Source: JAICMB01 sp035295125
GTDB taxonomy: Bacteria; Acidobacteriota; Terriglobia; Bryobacterales; Bryobacteraceae
Length of the DNA: 64,000 nucleotides
Direction: 5' to 3'
NCBI GenBank assembly: GCA_035295125.1
Contig: DATGJP010000055.1
Span: 1 to 64,000 of the forward strand
Below are positions 43,358-51,713 of this stretch, in pieces (positions within the stretch are counted from its first letter, which is position 1; each line of letters opens with the position of its first letter). The translations under genes and the position numbers were made by a program. The notes under the pieces were generated by a model, which saw only the letters and a list, made by a program, of their open reading frames with translations, was not told where the DNA came from and did no database searches.

Positions 43358-45157
43358 ATGACACTGCAGAGACGGATGGCCGCCATCGTGATTTGTGTGC
43401 AAATCGGACCGTCGTCAGGCTTTGGCACGGATCTCTCGCCGAACAAGTGGAAGCCTGATGAAAAGGCTCGGGTAGAGCGCGCGGAGATGATCCCCGCGCC
43501 GTCCCAGGCGAGAGTCGTTGAGGGAAAGTCCGGTTTGGTGGCTGCCACCATGTCTCCCATTGCGGTTCTTGCTGGACTTGAAACACTACGACAGGGCGGA
43601 AGCGCGGCCGATGCCGCCGCTACCGTTGCGCTCACACAGATTACGACAGCTCTGGGTTCTTACGTTTCTTACGCTGGGATTTTGCAGCTTGTTTACTTCG
43701 ACGCTAAGTCTGGCAAGGTTTATTCGCTGAACTCCGGATGGGGCTCGTACGTGGGCGAAACCGATCCCAAGAGTATTCCCGTCTCCGACCTTGGGTCGCT
43801 TCCGTTTGCCCGCCGGCCGACGACCGCTGGAGCTGAGGGGCGCAAGACATTAGTTCCCGGATTCATGGCTGGCATCGAGGCCATGCATAAACGCTTCGGA
43901 CACCTCCCGTTTGCAACTCTCTTCCAACCTGCGATCGCCTATGCAGAGGGCGGTCTTTCCATTTCCCCACTACTCGCAAGCTACTTTTCAACACACGGAA
44001 AATTTCTGGCACGCACCGCCGAGGGCAGGGCATTTGAGCAACAGGCTGGCAGCCCCTTGCCGAAAGTGGGAGACCGTTTCACCCAGACCGAGTTGGCGAA
44101 AACGCTTCGTGGTGTGGCGCGAAACGGCGCCGGCTATATGTACACAGGGACGTGGGGTCAGCAGTATGTTCAAGCTGTGCAACGCAACGGCGGCGCGGCA
44201 ACTCTCGAAGACATGAAACATTATCGTCCCGTTTGGGAAGAGCCGCAGAGCACAAGCTTTTTCGACCATACAATTTACGCTCCCGGCAGGAGCAACAATA
44301 GCGGGACTGGCGTGCTTGAGGCGCTCAACCTCGCGGAGGCAACTCACCTTGAGCAGATGGGCGCCTATTACAAAGATGCCCAGGCGTTCCGAACCCTCTC
44401 CCAGATTCTGCGGGTTGCCACCTATGATGGTGCACCCGATCCTCAACTCACAGAGTGGAAGCGCAAGACGGGACTCAGTTCGGCGCCCGGGGACCGCCTG
44501 ACCAAGACCTATGCCAAGGCGCTGGCATCCGTTCTGGATGAAGTGGGGAATAGGGCGGAGCAAGACGGCAAGCGCCACAGTGATGCTGTAGTAGTGATTG
44601 ACCGACGGGGAAACGTCGCGGCCCTTGTGCACAGCATCAACACAGTTCCATGGGGCACGACCGGAATTGTTGTCGGCGGCATTCCAATTTCCGACGCGGC
44701 GGGATTTCAACAGATGAGAATGGCGGCGATCAAGCCGGGCGACTTGCTTCCGCAGGACGAGTCGCCGGTGATTGCGATCAAGGGTGGCAAGCCCGATTTA
44801 GCAATTGCGACCATCGGGGTGTCCCTGCTACCCGAAACCGTCCGGCTGCTCGTGGGCGTTCTTGCGAACCATCTCGATCCACTCACCGCAATGGCTGCGC
44901 CACCCTTGCTTCTCAATCTGGCGCCCATGAAATCAGGCGAGGGAAATTTCACTAAGCCGGATCTGGTCCCCGCGGGAGTCTATGACCAGGAATTTTTGAA
45001 ACGCCTTCATGAATCCGGGGTCCCTATCGAGCAAAAAACCACGCTAGAGGTCTATGGGATCAAGGGGACAGCGGTTTTAGGAACGATCGGCGCAGGGAGC
45101 GGTGTCTTGCGTACTGTCGAAACGCCCCGCGTCTTTGGATTTGCTGGCGCTTACTGA
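43358..45157 (+). CDS. Gamma-glutamyltransferase-like protein, altered nucleophile motif
   Basis: This 599-residue protein has the GGT architecture: GLVAATMSPIAVLAGLETLR and QGGSAADAAATVALTQ near the start, LVPGFMAGIEAMHKRFGHLP in the large-subunit part, and a C-terminal part with IATIGVSLLPETVRLLV. In true GGTs the autoprocessing Thr lies in TTHxSVVDxxGN. Here the equivalent reads HSDAVVVIDRRGN, so the Thr position seems to be Asp with Ser before it. Autoprocessing and transferase activity are therefore doubtful, unless the Ser works instead. The N-terminus is weakly signal-like. It follows the sigma-membrane fusion by 16 bases. Confidence 0.8.
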   Translation: MTLQRRMAAIVICVQIGPSSGFGTDLSPNKWKPDEKARVERAEMIPAPSQARVVEGKSGLVAATMSPIAVLAGLETLRQGGSAADAAATVALTQITTALGSYVSYAGILQLVYFDAKSGKVYSLNSGWGSYVGETDPKSIPVSDLGSLPFARRPTTAGAEGRKTLVPGFMAGIEAMHKRFGHLPFATLFQPAIAYAEGGLSISPLLASYFSTHGKFLARTAEGRAFEQQAGSPLPKVGDRFTQTELAKTLRGVARNGAGYMYTGTWGQQYVQAVQRNGGAATLEDMKHYRPVWEEPQSTSFFDHTIYAPGRSNNSGTGVLEALNLAEATHLEQMGAYYKDAQAFRTLSQILRVATYDGAPDPQLTEWKRKTGLSSAPGDRLTKTYAKALASVLDEVGNRAEQDGKRHSDAVVVIDRRGNVAALVHSINTVPWGTTGIVVGGIPISDAAGFQQMRMAAIKPGDLLPQDESPVIAIKGGKPDLAIATIGVSLLPETVRLLVGVLANHLDPLTAMAAPPLLLNLAPMKSGEGNFTKPDLVPAGVYDQEFLKRLHESGVPIEQKTTLEVYGIKGTAVLGTIGAGSGVLRTVETPRVFGFAGAY

Positions 45158-45351
45158 TCCAAGTCGAGCGCCATCCCCCGGAACTCACTAAGTCTGAGTC
45201 CCGGAACGTATCATCTGTCAATTTCATTACCGAACCTCACCCCGACGTTCGGCTGGACCGGCTTTTCTTCACGGTCTCAGTTGAGAGGTGGTGCGACAGG
45301 CCGTATCAAATAAACCTTAAAACTCGCCCCTCCAGCGTCGAGAAGTCTTTT

Positions 45352-45717
45352 GTGAGCCGGTTCCTCGAAAATGCCGCGAAGCTGCTCGATGCTGCCGAGT
45401 GCGGTTTGCGGGCCGGACACGTGCCGTCAGACATGACGATACTTATAGGCGCCGGAGGGGGTATCCACATGATCGCCTCCTCCGACTGGCCTTTGGATTC
45501 TCTGCAGGCCCATCACGGCGCCGCCATGGCTTACCGCGTCAGCCATGACCGCGATGCTGTACGTGTTGAGGGACGCTCGGGGGCGAGCAAGTGCCTGATA
45601 GAAAGCCCCAAACCGGACCAGGTTGCACGCCTGCTCCTCGGCGCCTGCTCGCCATCGAGTTACGTCTTGAACGCAATCCGGAACACCGATCCCACCCCGG
45701 CCGAGCTCTCCGCCTGA
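45352..45717 (+). CDS. Conserved hypothetical protein, 121 residues
   Basis: I do not recognise a named family. The protein starts with a helical part (SRFLENAAKLLDAAECGLRA), followed by TILIGAGGGIHMIASSDWPL, then AYRVSHDRDAVRVEGRSG and a C-terminal stretch SPKPDQVARLLLGACSPSSY. The pattern recalls small acidobacterial proteins of unknown role with a beta-rich core. It begins with GTG at 45352 and ends inside the 3' end of the convergent histidine kinase, overlapping it by 58 bases. Function and regulation cannot be judged. Confidence 0.65.
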   Translation: MSRFLENAAKLLDAAECGLRAGHVPSDMTILIGAGGGIHMIASSDWPLDSLQAHHGAAMAYRVSHDRDAVRVEGRSGASKCLIESPKPDQVARLLLGACSPSSYVLNAIRNTDPTPAELSA

Positions 45718-46847
45718 ATTTCCGCCCCGTGACACCGGGCAATCCACTGCGCAATCGATAACCCCAGGCCACTGCCCCCTTCGTCCCGGCTCCGTGCTTT
45801 ATCTGCCCTGTAGAATCGGTCGAACACCTTAGGAAGGTCTTCCTCGGCAATGCCTATCCCCGTGTCGCGCACGCTCAGCTCCACGCGGTCGGCTTTGGAC
45901 GCCACGGAGACACGCACCAGCCCTCCGGGCGGCGTGTACTTCACGGCATTGTCGAGCAGGACTTGGATCAGGCGTCGGATGGCCGGGTCGTTGCCGTGGA
46001 CCAGGACGTTGTCAGCCGGCAATTCCGTTTCGAAACGGAGGTCTTTGGCGGCGACTTGCCGGCGCTGCTGCTCGCAAGTGTCGGCCACCAGGGCGGACAG
46101 GTCCACCGGCACGAGTTGCAGCTTTGTTGCGCCGGCATCGGCCCGCGCCAGCGCGAGCAGGTCTTCCACCAGGTGAGTGGTGCGTTCGGATTCGTCCCGG
46201 ATTTGTTCCAGCGCCTCGCGGTACGATTCGGCGGAACGATTCTGGCGCAGCGCGATTTCGGCCGTCGTGCGGATCAGCGCGATGGGACTGCGCAATTCGT
46301 GCGAGGCATCGGCCGTGAACTGGGTCAGGCGCTCCACCGAATTGTTCAGCCGTTCGATGATGCGCCCCATCCACAGACCGCCGCAGACGGCAATGGCCAC
46401 GGCGAACGGGATCGCCGCAAGCAGGAGAATCCCGAAATGGCTCAGAATGTATCCGCGCTCGCCAAGGCTGGCTGCGGCGGTGGCCTGGTAGCGATGGCCG
46501 CGCACCTCGAGCGTCTGCCGGCGCGTCATTACGTCGCGGCTTTGCCGGAATGGCTGTGCCGCAGGCAGCAGAACGGTCCCGTTAGCATCGCGGACTTCCA
46601 AGAGGTTGCCTTCGGGCAGCCCCATGGCGAACTCCCGCAGTTCCTCCGGTAGCTCCGACGGCGGCACGCTCGCTGCCGCGTATTCGAGGAACAGCCGCAC
46701 GGCTTCCATTCGCCGGTCGAGCCCCTGGTCGATTCCGCGCGTGACGCTGCTGCTCACCGCCATCCAGGTGACCAGGCCGAACAGCCCCAGGCACACGAGC
46801 AAAGCCAGCGTGTACCACGCCGAAAGACGAAGCCGGACAGATTTCAT
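45660..46847 (-). CDS. Sensor histidine kinase, OmpR-paired type
   Basis: This 395-residue kinase has two membrane helices (near residues 9-31 and 139-159) flanking a periplasmic sensor of about 105 residues. A HAMP-like linker, a HisKA domain with His183 in FTADASHELRSPIALIRTT and an ATPase domain with DNAVKYTPPGG, DTGIGI and GGSGLGLSIAQ follow. The pattern matches the heavy-metal-sensor-like kinases. It is coupled to the upstream OmpR-type regulator by an ATGA overlap. Confidence 0.92.
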   Translation of the reverse strand: MKSVRLRLSAWYTLALLVCLGLFGLVTWMAVSSSVTRGIDQGLDRRMEAVRLFLEYAAASVPPSELPEELREFAMGLPEGNLLEVRDANGTVLLPAAQPFRQSRDVMTRRQTLEVRGHRYQATAAASLGERGYILSHFGILLLAAIPFAVAIAVCGGLWMGRIIERLNNSVERLTQFTADASHELRSPIALIRTTAEIALRQNRSAESYREALEQIRDESERTTHLVEDLLALARADAGATKLQLVPVDLSALVADTCEQQRRQVAAKDLRFETELPADNVLVHGNDPAIRRLIQVLLDNAVKYTPPGGLVRVSVASKADRVELSVRDTGIGIAEEDLPKVFDRFYRADKARSRDEGGSGLGLSIAQWIARCHGAEIQAESSAGVGSVFRIAFKT

Positions 46848-47515
46848 GAGTCCTTCATCACGTACCCGACGCCTCGGACGGTGTGAATCAGCCGCATCTC
46901 GCCGGGCTGCTCGATTTTCGACCGCAGCAAACGGATAAAAACGTCAAGGGTATTGTTTTCAACAGAAGCGTCATGACCCCAGAGCGCTTCCATGATCTGT
47001 TCACGTTCCACCACCCGGCCGGGCCGCTTCATCAGCAACTCCAGCAGCGTGTATTCAGTTCGCGTCAGGGCGATCTTGCGTTCCCGGCGCGACGCTTCGC
47101 GGCTGCCCGTATCGAGCGTCAGGTCGGCAAGATGCAACTGTAGCGAGTTCGAAATGGGCGCCCGCCGAGCCAGCGCCCGAATACGGGCCAGCAGAATTTC
47201 GAAAGAGAACGGCTTAGTGACGTAGTCGTCGGCGCCATGGTCGAGCCCTTGGACGACGTCGTCGATCCCATCGCGGGCCGTCAGCATAAGAATGGGAGTC
47301 TGGACGTGCGACTCCCGAAGCCGTCGCGCGACGTCGAGCCCGCTCATGCCGGGAAGCATCACGTCGAGAACGATAGCGTCGAAAGGGTGGGTCCGTGCGA
47401 TGGACAGCGCTTCGGGACCGCGTCCCGACACCACCACCGCGTGTCCTTCCTCCTCCAGACCACGCTTCAGGAGGTCGGCCATGCGCCGCTCGTCCTCAAC
47501 TACCAGGATTTGCAT
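46844..47515 (-). CDS. OmpR/PhoB-type response regulator
   Basis: This 223-residue protein has a receiver domain (Asp51 in VLDVMLPG, early acidic pair in VVEDERR) and a C-terminal winged helix (RTEYTLLELLMKRPGRVV and NTLDVFIRLLRSKIEQPG). The ATG at 47515 is chosen because the receiver domain starts there and AAGGAC lies upstream; the frame is open for seven more codons. It pairs with the kinase downstream and is divergent from the CsgG-like gene, a possible target. Confidence 0.92.
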   Translation of the reverse strand: MQILVVEDERRMADLLKRGLEEEGHAVVVSGRGPEALSIARTHPFDAIVLDVMLPGMSGLDVARRLRESHVQTPILMLTARDGIDDVVQGLDHGADDYVTKPFSFEILLARIRALARRAPISNSLQLHLADLTLDTGSREASRRERKIALTRTEYTLLELLMKRPGRVVEREQIMEALWGHDASVENNTLDVFIRLLRSKIEQPGEMRLIHTVRGVGYVMKDS

Positions 47516-47573
47516 GTCCTTGGTCCCATCGTACAATGGTCGAAAATCGTAACGGTCTGGAACTCCGAGTCAC

Positions 47574-47602
47574 TTTTTCTATATGGGCTTTCGCGGTATA
47601 GT
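47574..47602 (+). promoter_or_regulatory. Candidate promoter of the csgG-like/kinase unit
   Basis: TTTTTC at 47574-47579 and TATAGT at 47597-47602 are 17 bases apart. The CsgG-like gene begins at 47643 with GGAGG at 47634-47638. The -35 box is poor, so regulation by the divergent response regulator is conceivable. Confidence 0.4.
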
Positions 47603-47642
47603 CTGAGGTGACTGGCAAACGGTTGGGACTCCTGGAGGTAAC

Positions 47643-48611
47643 ATGCGTAAGGTTCTAATTCTGCTGGGATTGGTCGTTGTCGGCATCGCATCGGTTGCCG
47701 CCCAACCGCCACCACAGAAACGCATTGCGATTTTCAACTTCGACTACTCCACGGTTCACAGTAATGTCTCCGCCATTTTTGGAACCAATCAGGATATCGG
47801 CAAGGGCATAGCCGACATCCTGGTCGACCGGCTCGTCAACGACCACATCTATACCGTGATTGAGCGGAAATCGATGGATAAGCTCCTGACGGAGCAGAAT
47901 TTCTCCAACAGCGACCGCGCCGACGCGAATACGGCCGCCAAGTTGGGCCGTCTGCTCGGTGTCGATGCCATTGTCATTGGCAGCATCACGCAGTTTGGCC
48001 GCGACGACAAGAAATCCAATTACGGCGGCGGTGGTTTTGGGTTGAATAAGTATGGCATTGGCGGAGTGGGCCGCCGCGAATCCAAAGCGATTGTGGGAAT
48101 CAGCGCTCGCCTCGTCGCGGTGGAAACGGGTCAGATTCTTGCGACCGCCTCCGGCACTGGTGAGTCAGCTCGGTCGGGCACGTCGTTGCTGGGTACCGGT
48201 GGCGGACCCATCGGCGGCGGTGTAGGCGGAGTTGACATGCAGAGCGCCAATTTCGGTTCGACTCTTCTGGGCGAGGCGGTCGGCAAAGCCGTTACCACGG
48301 TTGCGAAACAGCTCGAAACCAATGCTTCCGCACTGCCGACGCGCGCGGTAAAGCTGCAGGGACTCGTGGCCGATGTCTCCGGCAACACCCTGATTATCAA
48401 TATTGGCGCTCGTGCGGGCGCCAAGGTCGGCGATCGTTTGCAGGTGGTGCATCCGGTGAAGTCCGTAAAGGATCCCGCGACAGGCAGGGTGATTCGCAGT
48501 GTTGAAAACAAACTTGGTGACATCGTCCTCACCGATGTGGACGACCTGTCCGCGGTCGGGCAGTTCACGGGGAGCGGTCCTGTGAAAGTCGGCGACGTAG
48601 TGAAGAACTAG
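47643..48611 (+). CDS. CsgG/HfaB-like curli assembly family protein
   Basis: This 322-residue protein has an export signal (VLILLGLVVVGIASVAAQ) and a CsgG-like core with RIAIFNFDYSTVHSNVS, DILVDRLVNDHIYTVIERKS and LGVDAIVIGSITQFGRDDK. A Gly-rich stretch (near residue 120) and a C-terminal domain with IINIGARAGAKVGDRLQVV follow. Classical CsgG is an outer-membrane lipoprotein pore, but here no lipobox Cys follows the signal, so membrane anchoring is unclear. It precedes a Ser/Thr kinase gene by 15 bases. Confidence 0.83.
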   Translation: MRKVLILLGLVVVGIASVAAQPPPQKRIAIFNFDYSTVHSNVSAIFGTNQDIGKGIADILVDRLVNDHIYTVIERKSMDKLLTEQNFSNSDRADANTAAKLGRLLGVDAIVIGSITQFGRDDKKSNYGGGGFGLNKYGIGGVGRRESKAIVGISARLVAVETGQILATASGTGESARSGTSLLGTGGGPIGGGVGGVDMQSANFGSTLLGEAVGKAVTTVAKQLETNASALPTRAVKLQGLVADVSGNTLIINIGARAGAKVGDRLQVVHPVKSVKDPATGRVIRSVENKLGDIVLTDVDDLSAVGQFTGSGPVKVGDVVKN

Positions 48612-48626
48612 CGGTGGAGTCGCGAT

Positions 48627-50231
48627 ATGAATTACGAAGTCGGCAATACGATCGGTGATTACGAGATCATTGGTGTGCTCGGCGCCGGCGGCATGGGCAA
48701 GGTCTACAAGGTCCGCAACACCATTTCGGACCGCGTTGAAGCAATGAAGGTGCTGCTGCCGAATCTGGATGACGATCCGGAGCTTGCGGAGCGCTTCATG
48801 CGCGAGATCAAGGTGCAGGCCAGCCTCGATCATCCGAATATCGCCTCCTTGCACACGGCGCAACGGATGGGGAGTCAGTTCCTGATGATCATGGAGTATG
48901 TGGACGGAACGACCCTGGAGGCGATTATGCGCCAGGGCCGCATTCCGCTGCATAATGCCATCGACTACTTTTCGCAGGTGCTGGCGGCGCTGGCGTATGC
49001 GCACAAGCGGGGCATCGTTCATCGCGACATCAAACCCGGCAACATGATGCTGACTTCGAGCGGCGTCGTGAAGCTGATGGATTTCGGCATCGCGAAGATG
49101 GCCGTGGACCGCAAGCTGACGCAGACCGGACGCACGGTGGGTTCGCTCTACTACATGTCGCCGGAACAGATCCGTGGCGACGGGCAGATCGACGGGCGCG
49201 CCGACTTGTATTCACTCGGCGTCGCGCTTTACGAGATGGTGACGGGGAAGCGGCCGTTCAACGCGGAGAGCGAGTTTTCGATTATGGCCGCGCATCTGCA
49301 ACAGCCGCCGGTTCCTCCAGTGCAGGTGGAACCGGGTTTGCCGGCCGCGATGAATGAGCTGATTCTCGTATCGATCGCGAAGGATCCCTCGCAGAGATTC
49401 CAGACAGCGGATGCATTTCGAAATGCTCTGCTGAGCGTTCCGACGGGCGTGGCCGGAACTCCGGGGGCGACCAGCGTAATGTCGCAGCCGCAAGCTGCGC
49501 CGGCTCCCATGCCGATGCCGCCTCCTCCGCCGCAGGTCGCGCAGCAGTCGATGGGCGGTTCGAGTCGCCGCGGGCTCTACATGGTCCTGGGATCGCTGGT
49601 GACAGTAGCGATTTTGGCGGTCGCTGCCCTGGAGATCCCGAAGTGGCGCCAGGCGGGGGCGGCCAGCGGCGGTCAGGTTCAGCAGGAAGTCCCGCAACCC
49701 CAGCCGCCGGTTCAAAAACCGGCCGAGCAAACGCCAGTGCAGCAGGCTCCCGTGGAAACACCGGCGCAGAATCCGCCGGCGGCGGTTCCTCTGCCCGTGC
49801 CGAACGAAGCGAAACCGGCGGTGGAAAGGCCGCGGCCGCAACGGGCGGCTGCCGCGCAAGAGCAGGTTCCCGTTCAACAGCCCCCGGTGGTGCAGCAGCA
49901 GCAGCAGCCTGCGGCTCCTGTTGAACAGCAGGAAGGGGGAGGCAGACGTCAAGCCGCCAAGGAGGCTGAATTGGAAGAGCTGCGGCACCGGCACGATCAG
50001 ATGTCGGATCGGGCCAGCGCCGTGATGTCCAGTCTTCAGCGCCTGGAGTCGCAGCAAGCGGCGTCAGGCTTGGGCCTCAGTCAGGAACTGGCCACCGCTC
50101 GGCAGCGGTTAACGCGAAATATGGATCAGGCCGATGCAGCGATTCGGGATGGAAAGCCGTTGATTGCCTCGAAGCATCTCGAGGAGGCGGAACGGGCGCT
50201 GCTGCGACTCGAAGAGCGTTTCGGCCGTTAA
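48627..50231 (+). CDS. Membrane Ser/Thr protein kinase with coiled-coil tail
   Basis: This 534-residue protein has a eukaryotic-like kinase domain (about residues 10-275) with the Gly-rich LGAGGMGKVYKV, catalytic HRDIKPGNMM, DFGIAKM and SLYYMSPEQIRGD. A single membrane helix lies near 314-335. Outside it is a Pro/Gln-rich segment (about 345-440) and a helical coiled-coil end (LEELRHRHDQMSDRASAV). The extracytoplasmic part may sense envelope state. The gene follows the CsgG-like gene by 15 bases and probably shares its transcript. Confidence 0.92.
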   Translation: MNYEVGNTIGDYEIIGVLGAGGMGKVYKVRNTISDRVEAMKVLLPNLDDDPELAERFMREIKVQASLDHPNIASLHTAQRMGSQFLMIMEYVDGTTLEAIMRQGRIPLHNAIDYFSQVLAALAYAHKRGIVHRDIKPGNMMLTSSGVVKLMDFGIAKMAVDRKLTQTGRTVGSLYYMSPEQIRGDGQIDGRADLYSLGVALYEMVTGKRPFNAESEFSIMAAHLQQPPVPPVQVEPGLPAAMNELILVSIAKDPSQRFQTADAFRNALLSVPTGVAGTPGATSVMSQPQAAPAPMPMPPPPPQVAQQSMGGSSRRGLYMVLGSLVTVAILAVAALEIPKWRQAGAASGGQVQQEVPQPQPPVQKPAEQTPVQQAPVETPAQNPPAAVPLPVPNEAKPAVERPRPQRAAAAQEQVPVQQPPVVQQQQQPAAPVEQQEGGGRRQAAKEAELEELRHRHDQMSDRASAVMSSLQRLESQQAASGLGLSQELATARQRLTRNMDQADAAIRDGKPLIASKHLEEAERALLRLEERFGR

Positions 50232-50245
50232 GCGGATGAAAATAA

Positions 50246-50285
50246 AGGTGGCGCGTGCGGTTTCGCCTGCGCGTTTTCGATGAGT
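50246..50285. repeat. REP-like palindrome, copy E
   Basis: AGGTGGCGCGTGCGG followed by TTTCGCCTGCGCGTTTTCGA lies between convergent kinase and VOC genes, 15 bases after the kinase stop. It matches the left unit of copy A at 8336 closely, including the following spacer GAGTCCA. Confidence 0.7.
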
Positions 50286-50301
50286 CCAGCTCCTCTTTAA
50301 G

Positions 50302-51120
50302 CTATTCAATACCGATCCGGCCGCCGACGCCCTCCAGTTTCAGCCACCTGGTTTTGCCAGGCTTTTTGCCTTTAATCACAAACGCACAGGGAAGATCGCC
50401 GTATTTCGCAACCCGATCTGCAATCCAGCCATCCTTCGACGCCGGCGCTGCCAGAACAACCGGAGTTCCTTCGAATGAAGCGAGCGTAGCGCCCAGATCG
50501 GAATCCACCGACTTATGCGGAGCGGGCAGCGCAAACGCCTTACGATACCGCGCAATGGCCTCATCCAGATTCGCTACCGCGATGATCACCTTCGACACAC
50601 CCGAGAATTCCGGAACGCTAGGTTTGCCCTTCAGGTAAACACGATTCTCGTGCGGGGTAACGTCGTGGATCAGGAATGGAAAAAAGGTTCCGCGATGCTC
50701 GCCCACCTGGATGGTCTGCCACTCGAGACGCACTCCGTCGGGACGCGTGCGCCCCCCGGGTTCCGGATCGTCGGCACGGATTCCTTCGGCGCGCAGCCTC
50801 TTAACATCCCCCGCGGGATCATCCGTGCGAATGGCCCAAGCCGCCGGTCCGACATTCGCTTCGATCAGTTTGGCCCACGGCCCTGTGGCAAAGCTCTTCT
50901 CATCGGCGTCCTTCTGCTTGGCGATCAGTTCGAGATACGACCCGTCAGGGAAGCTGATCGCCGCCATTTCCGTCGTGCGATTCGGATGCCTGCCGCCATA
51001 CTCCATCGGCAAGCCAAGCTTTACAAATTCCGCTTGCAGCTTCGCGATGTCGAGACCGGCAACGGTGGCGTGATCGACCTTAATCATAAGGGCGGCGAAG
51101 AACAGCAGCGGGACCGTCAT
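50302..51120 (-). CDS. VOC family protein coupled to leuD
   Basis: This 272-residue protein has a glyoxalase-like N-terminal half (MIKVDHATVAGLDIAKLQAE, AAISFPDGSYLELIAKQKDA) and a second half with VSKVIIAVANLDEAIARY, so two VOC-type modules are present. The ATG at 51120 overlaps the leuD stop (ATGA), indicating coupling to the leucine operon. An internal ATG at 51087 gives a more usual VOC N-terminus, and the first eleven residues may be a short hydrophobic leader. Its role in leucine synthesis is unknown; it may merely share the transcript. Confidence 0.8.
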   Translation of the reverse strand: MTVPLLFFAALMIKVDHATVAGLDIAKLQAEFVKLGLPMEYGGRHPNRTTEMAAISFPDGSYLELIAKQKDADEKSFATGPWAKLIEANVGPAAWAIRTDDPAGDVKRLRAEGIRADDPEPGGRTRPDGVRLEWQTIQVGEHRGTFFPFLIHDVTPHENRVYLKGKPSVPEFSGVSKVIIAVANLDEAIARYRKAFALPAPHKSVDSDLGATLASFEGTPVVLAAPASKDGWIADRVAKYGDLPCAFVIKGKKPGKTRWLKLEGVGGRIGIE

Positions 51121-51713
51121 GCCAGCGTGTTGAGGGAACTCGCGCGCTGCGCTTCGAACTGCGCGATGGCGTTCTCCTGCTGCAGGATGAAGCCCAATTC
51201 GTCCACTCCTTCGAGCAGGCAGTGTTTCGCGAAGCCGTCGACTGGAAATTCGATGGCGCGGCCGTCGGGAAGCGTCACGGTCTGCGCGGCGAGATCGACC
51301 TGCAGCTCAGCTTCTGGATGCTCGAAAAGCCACGCATGCACATCGCGAGGAACGACGATCGGCAGCAGCGAATTCTTCAGCGAATTCTGCTTGAAAATAT
51401 CGGCGAAAGAAGTGCTGATGACCGCCCGGAAGCCGTATTGCGTCAGCGCCCACGGCGCATGTTCGCGCGAACTCCCGCAGCCGAAGTTGTCTCCCGCAAG
51501 TAGAATCTTTGCCGCCTTCGCCTCAGAATGGTTCAGCGGGAAATCGGGCTTCGGATGACCCTCGGCATCGTAGCGCCAGTCGTTGAAGAGCTGATCCCCG
51601 AGGCCGTCCTTCGAAACCGTCTTCAGGAAGCGCGCCGGAATGATCTGGTCGGTGTCGATGTTGTCGATCGGCAACAACACCATGCGGCTGTGGAACGGTG
51701 TAAATTTCGTCAT
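51117..51713 (-). CDS. leuD: 3-isopropylmalate dehydratase small subunit
   Basis: This 198-residue subunit has DNIDTDQIIPARFLK, the FGCGSSREHAPWAL active-site loop and AVISTSFADIFKQNSLKN. With LeuC it isomerises 2-isopropylmalate to 3-isopropylmalate. The ATG at 51713 overlaps the leuC stop (ATGA), so equal production is expected. An in-frame extension upstream is antisense-like and was not used. Confidence 0.95.
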   Translation of the reverse strand: MTKFTPFHSRMVLLPIDNIDTDQIIPARFLKTVSKDGLGDQLFNDWRYDAEGHPKPDFPLNHSEAKAAKILLAGDNFGCGSSREHAPWALTQYGFRAVISTSFADIFKQNSLKNSLLPIVVPRDVHAWLFEHPEAELQVDLAAQTVTLPDGRAIEFPVDGFAKHCLLEGVDELGFILQQENAIAQFEAQRASSLNTLA

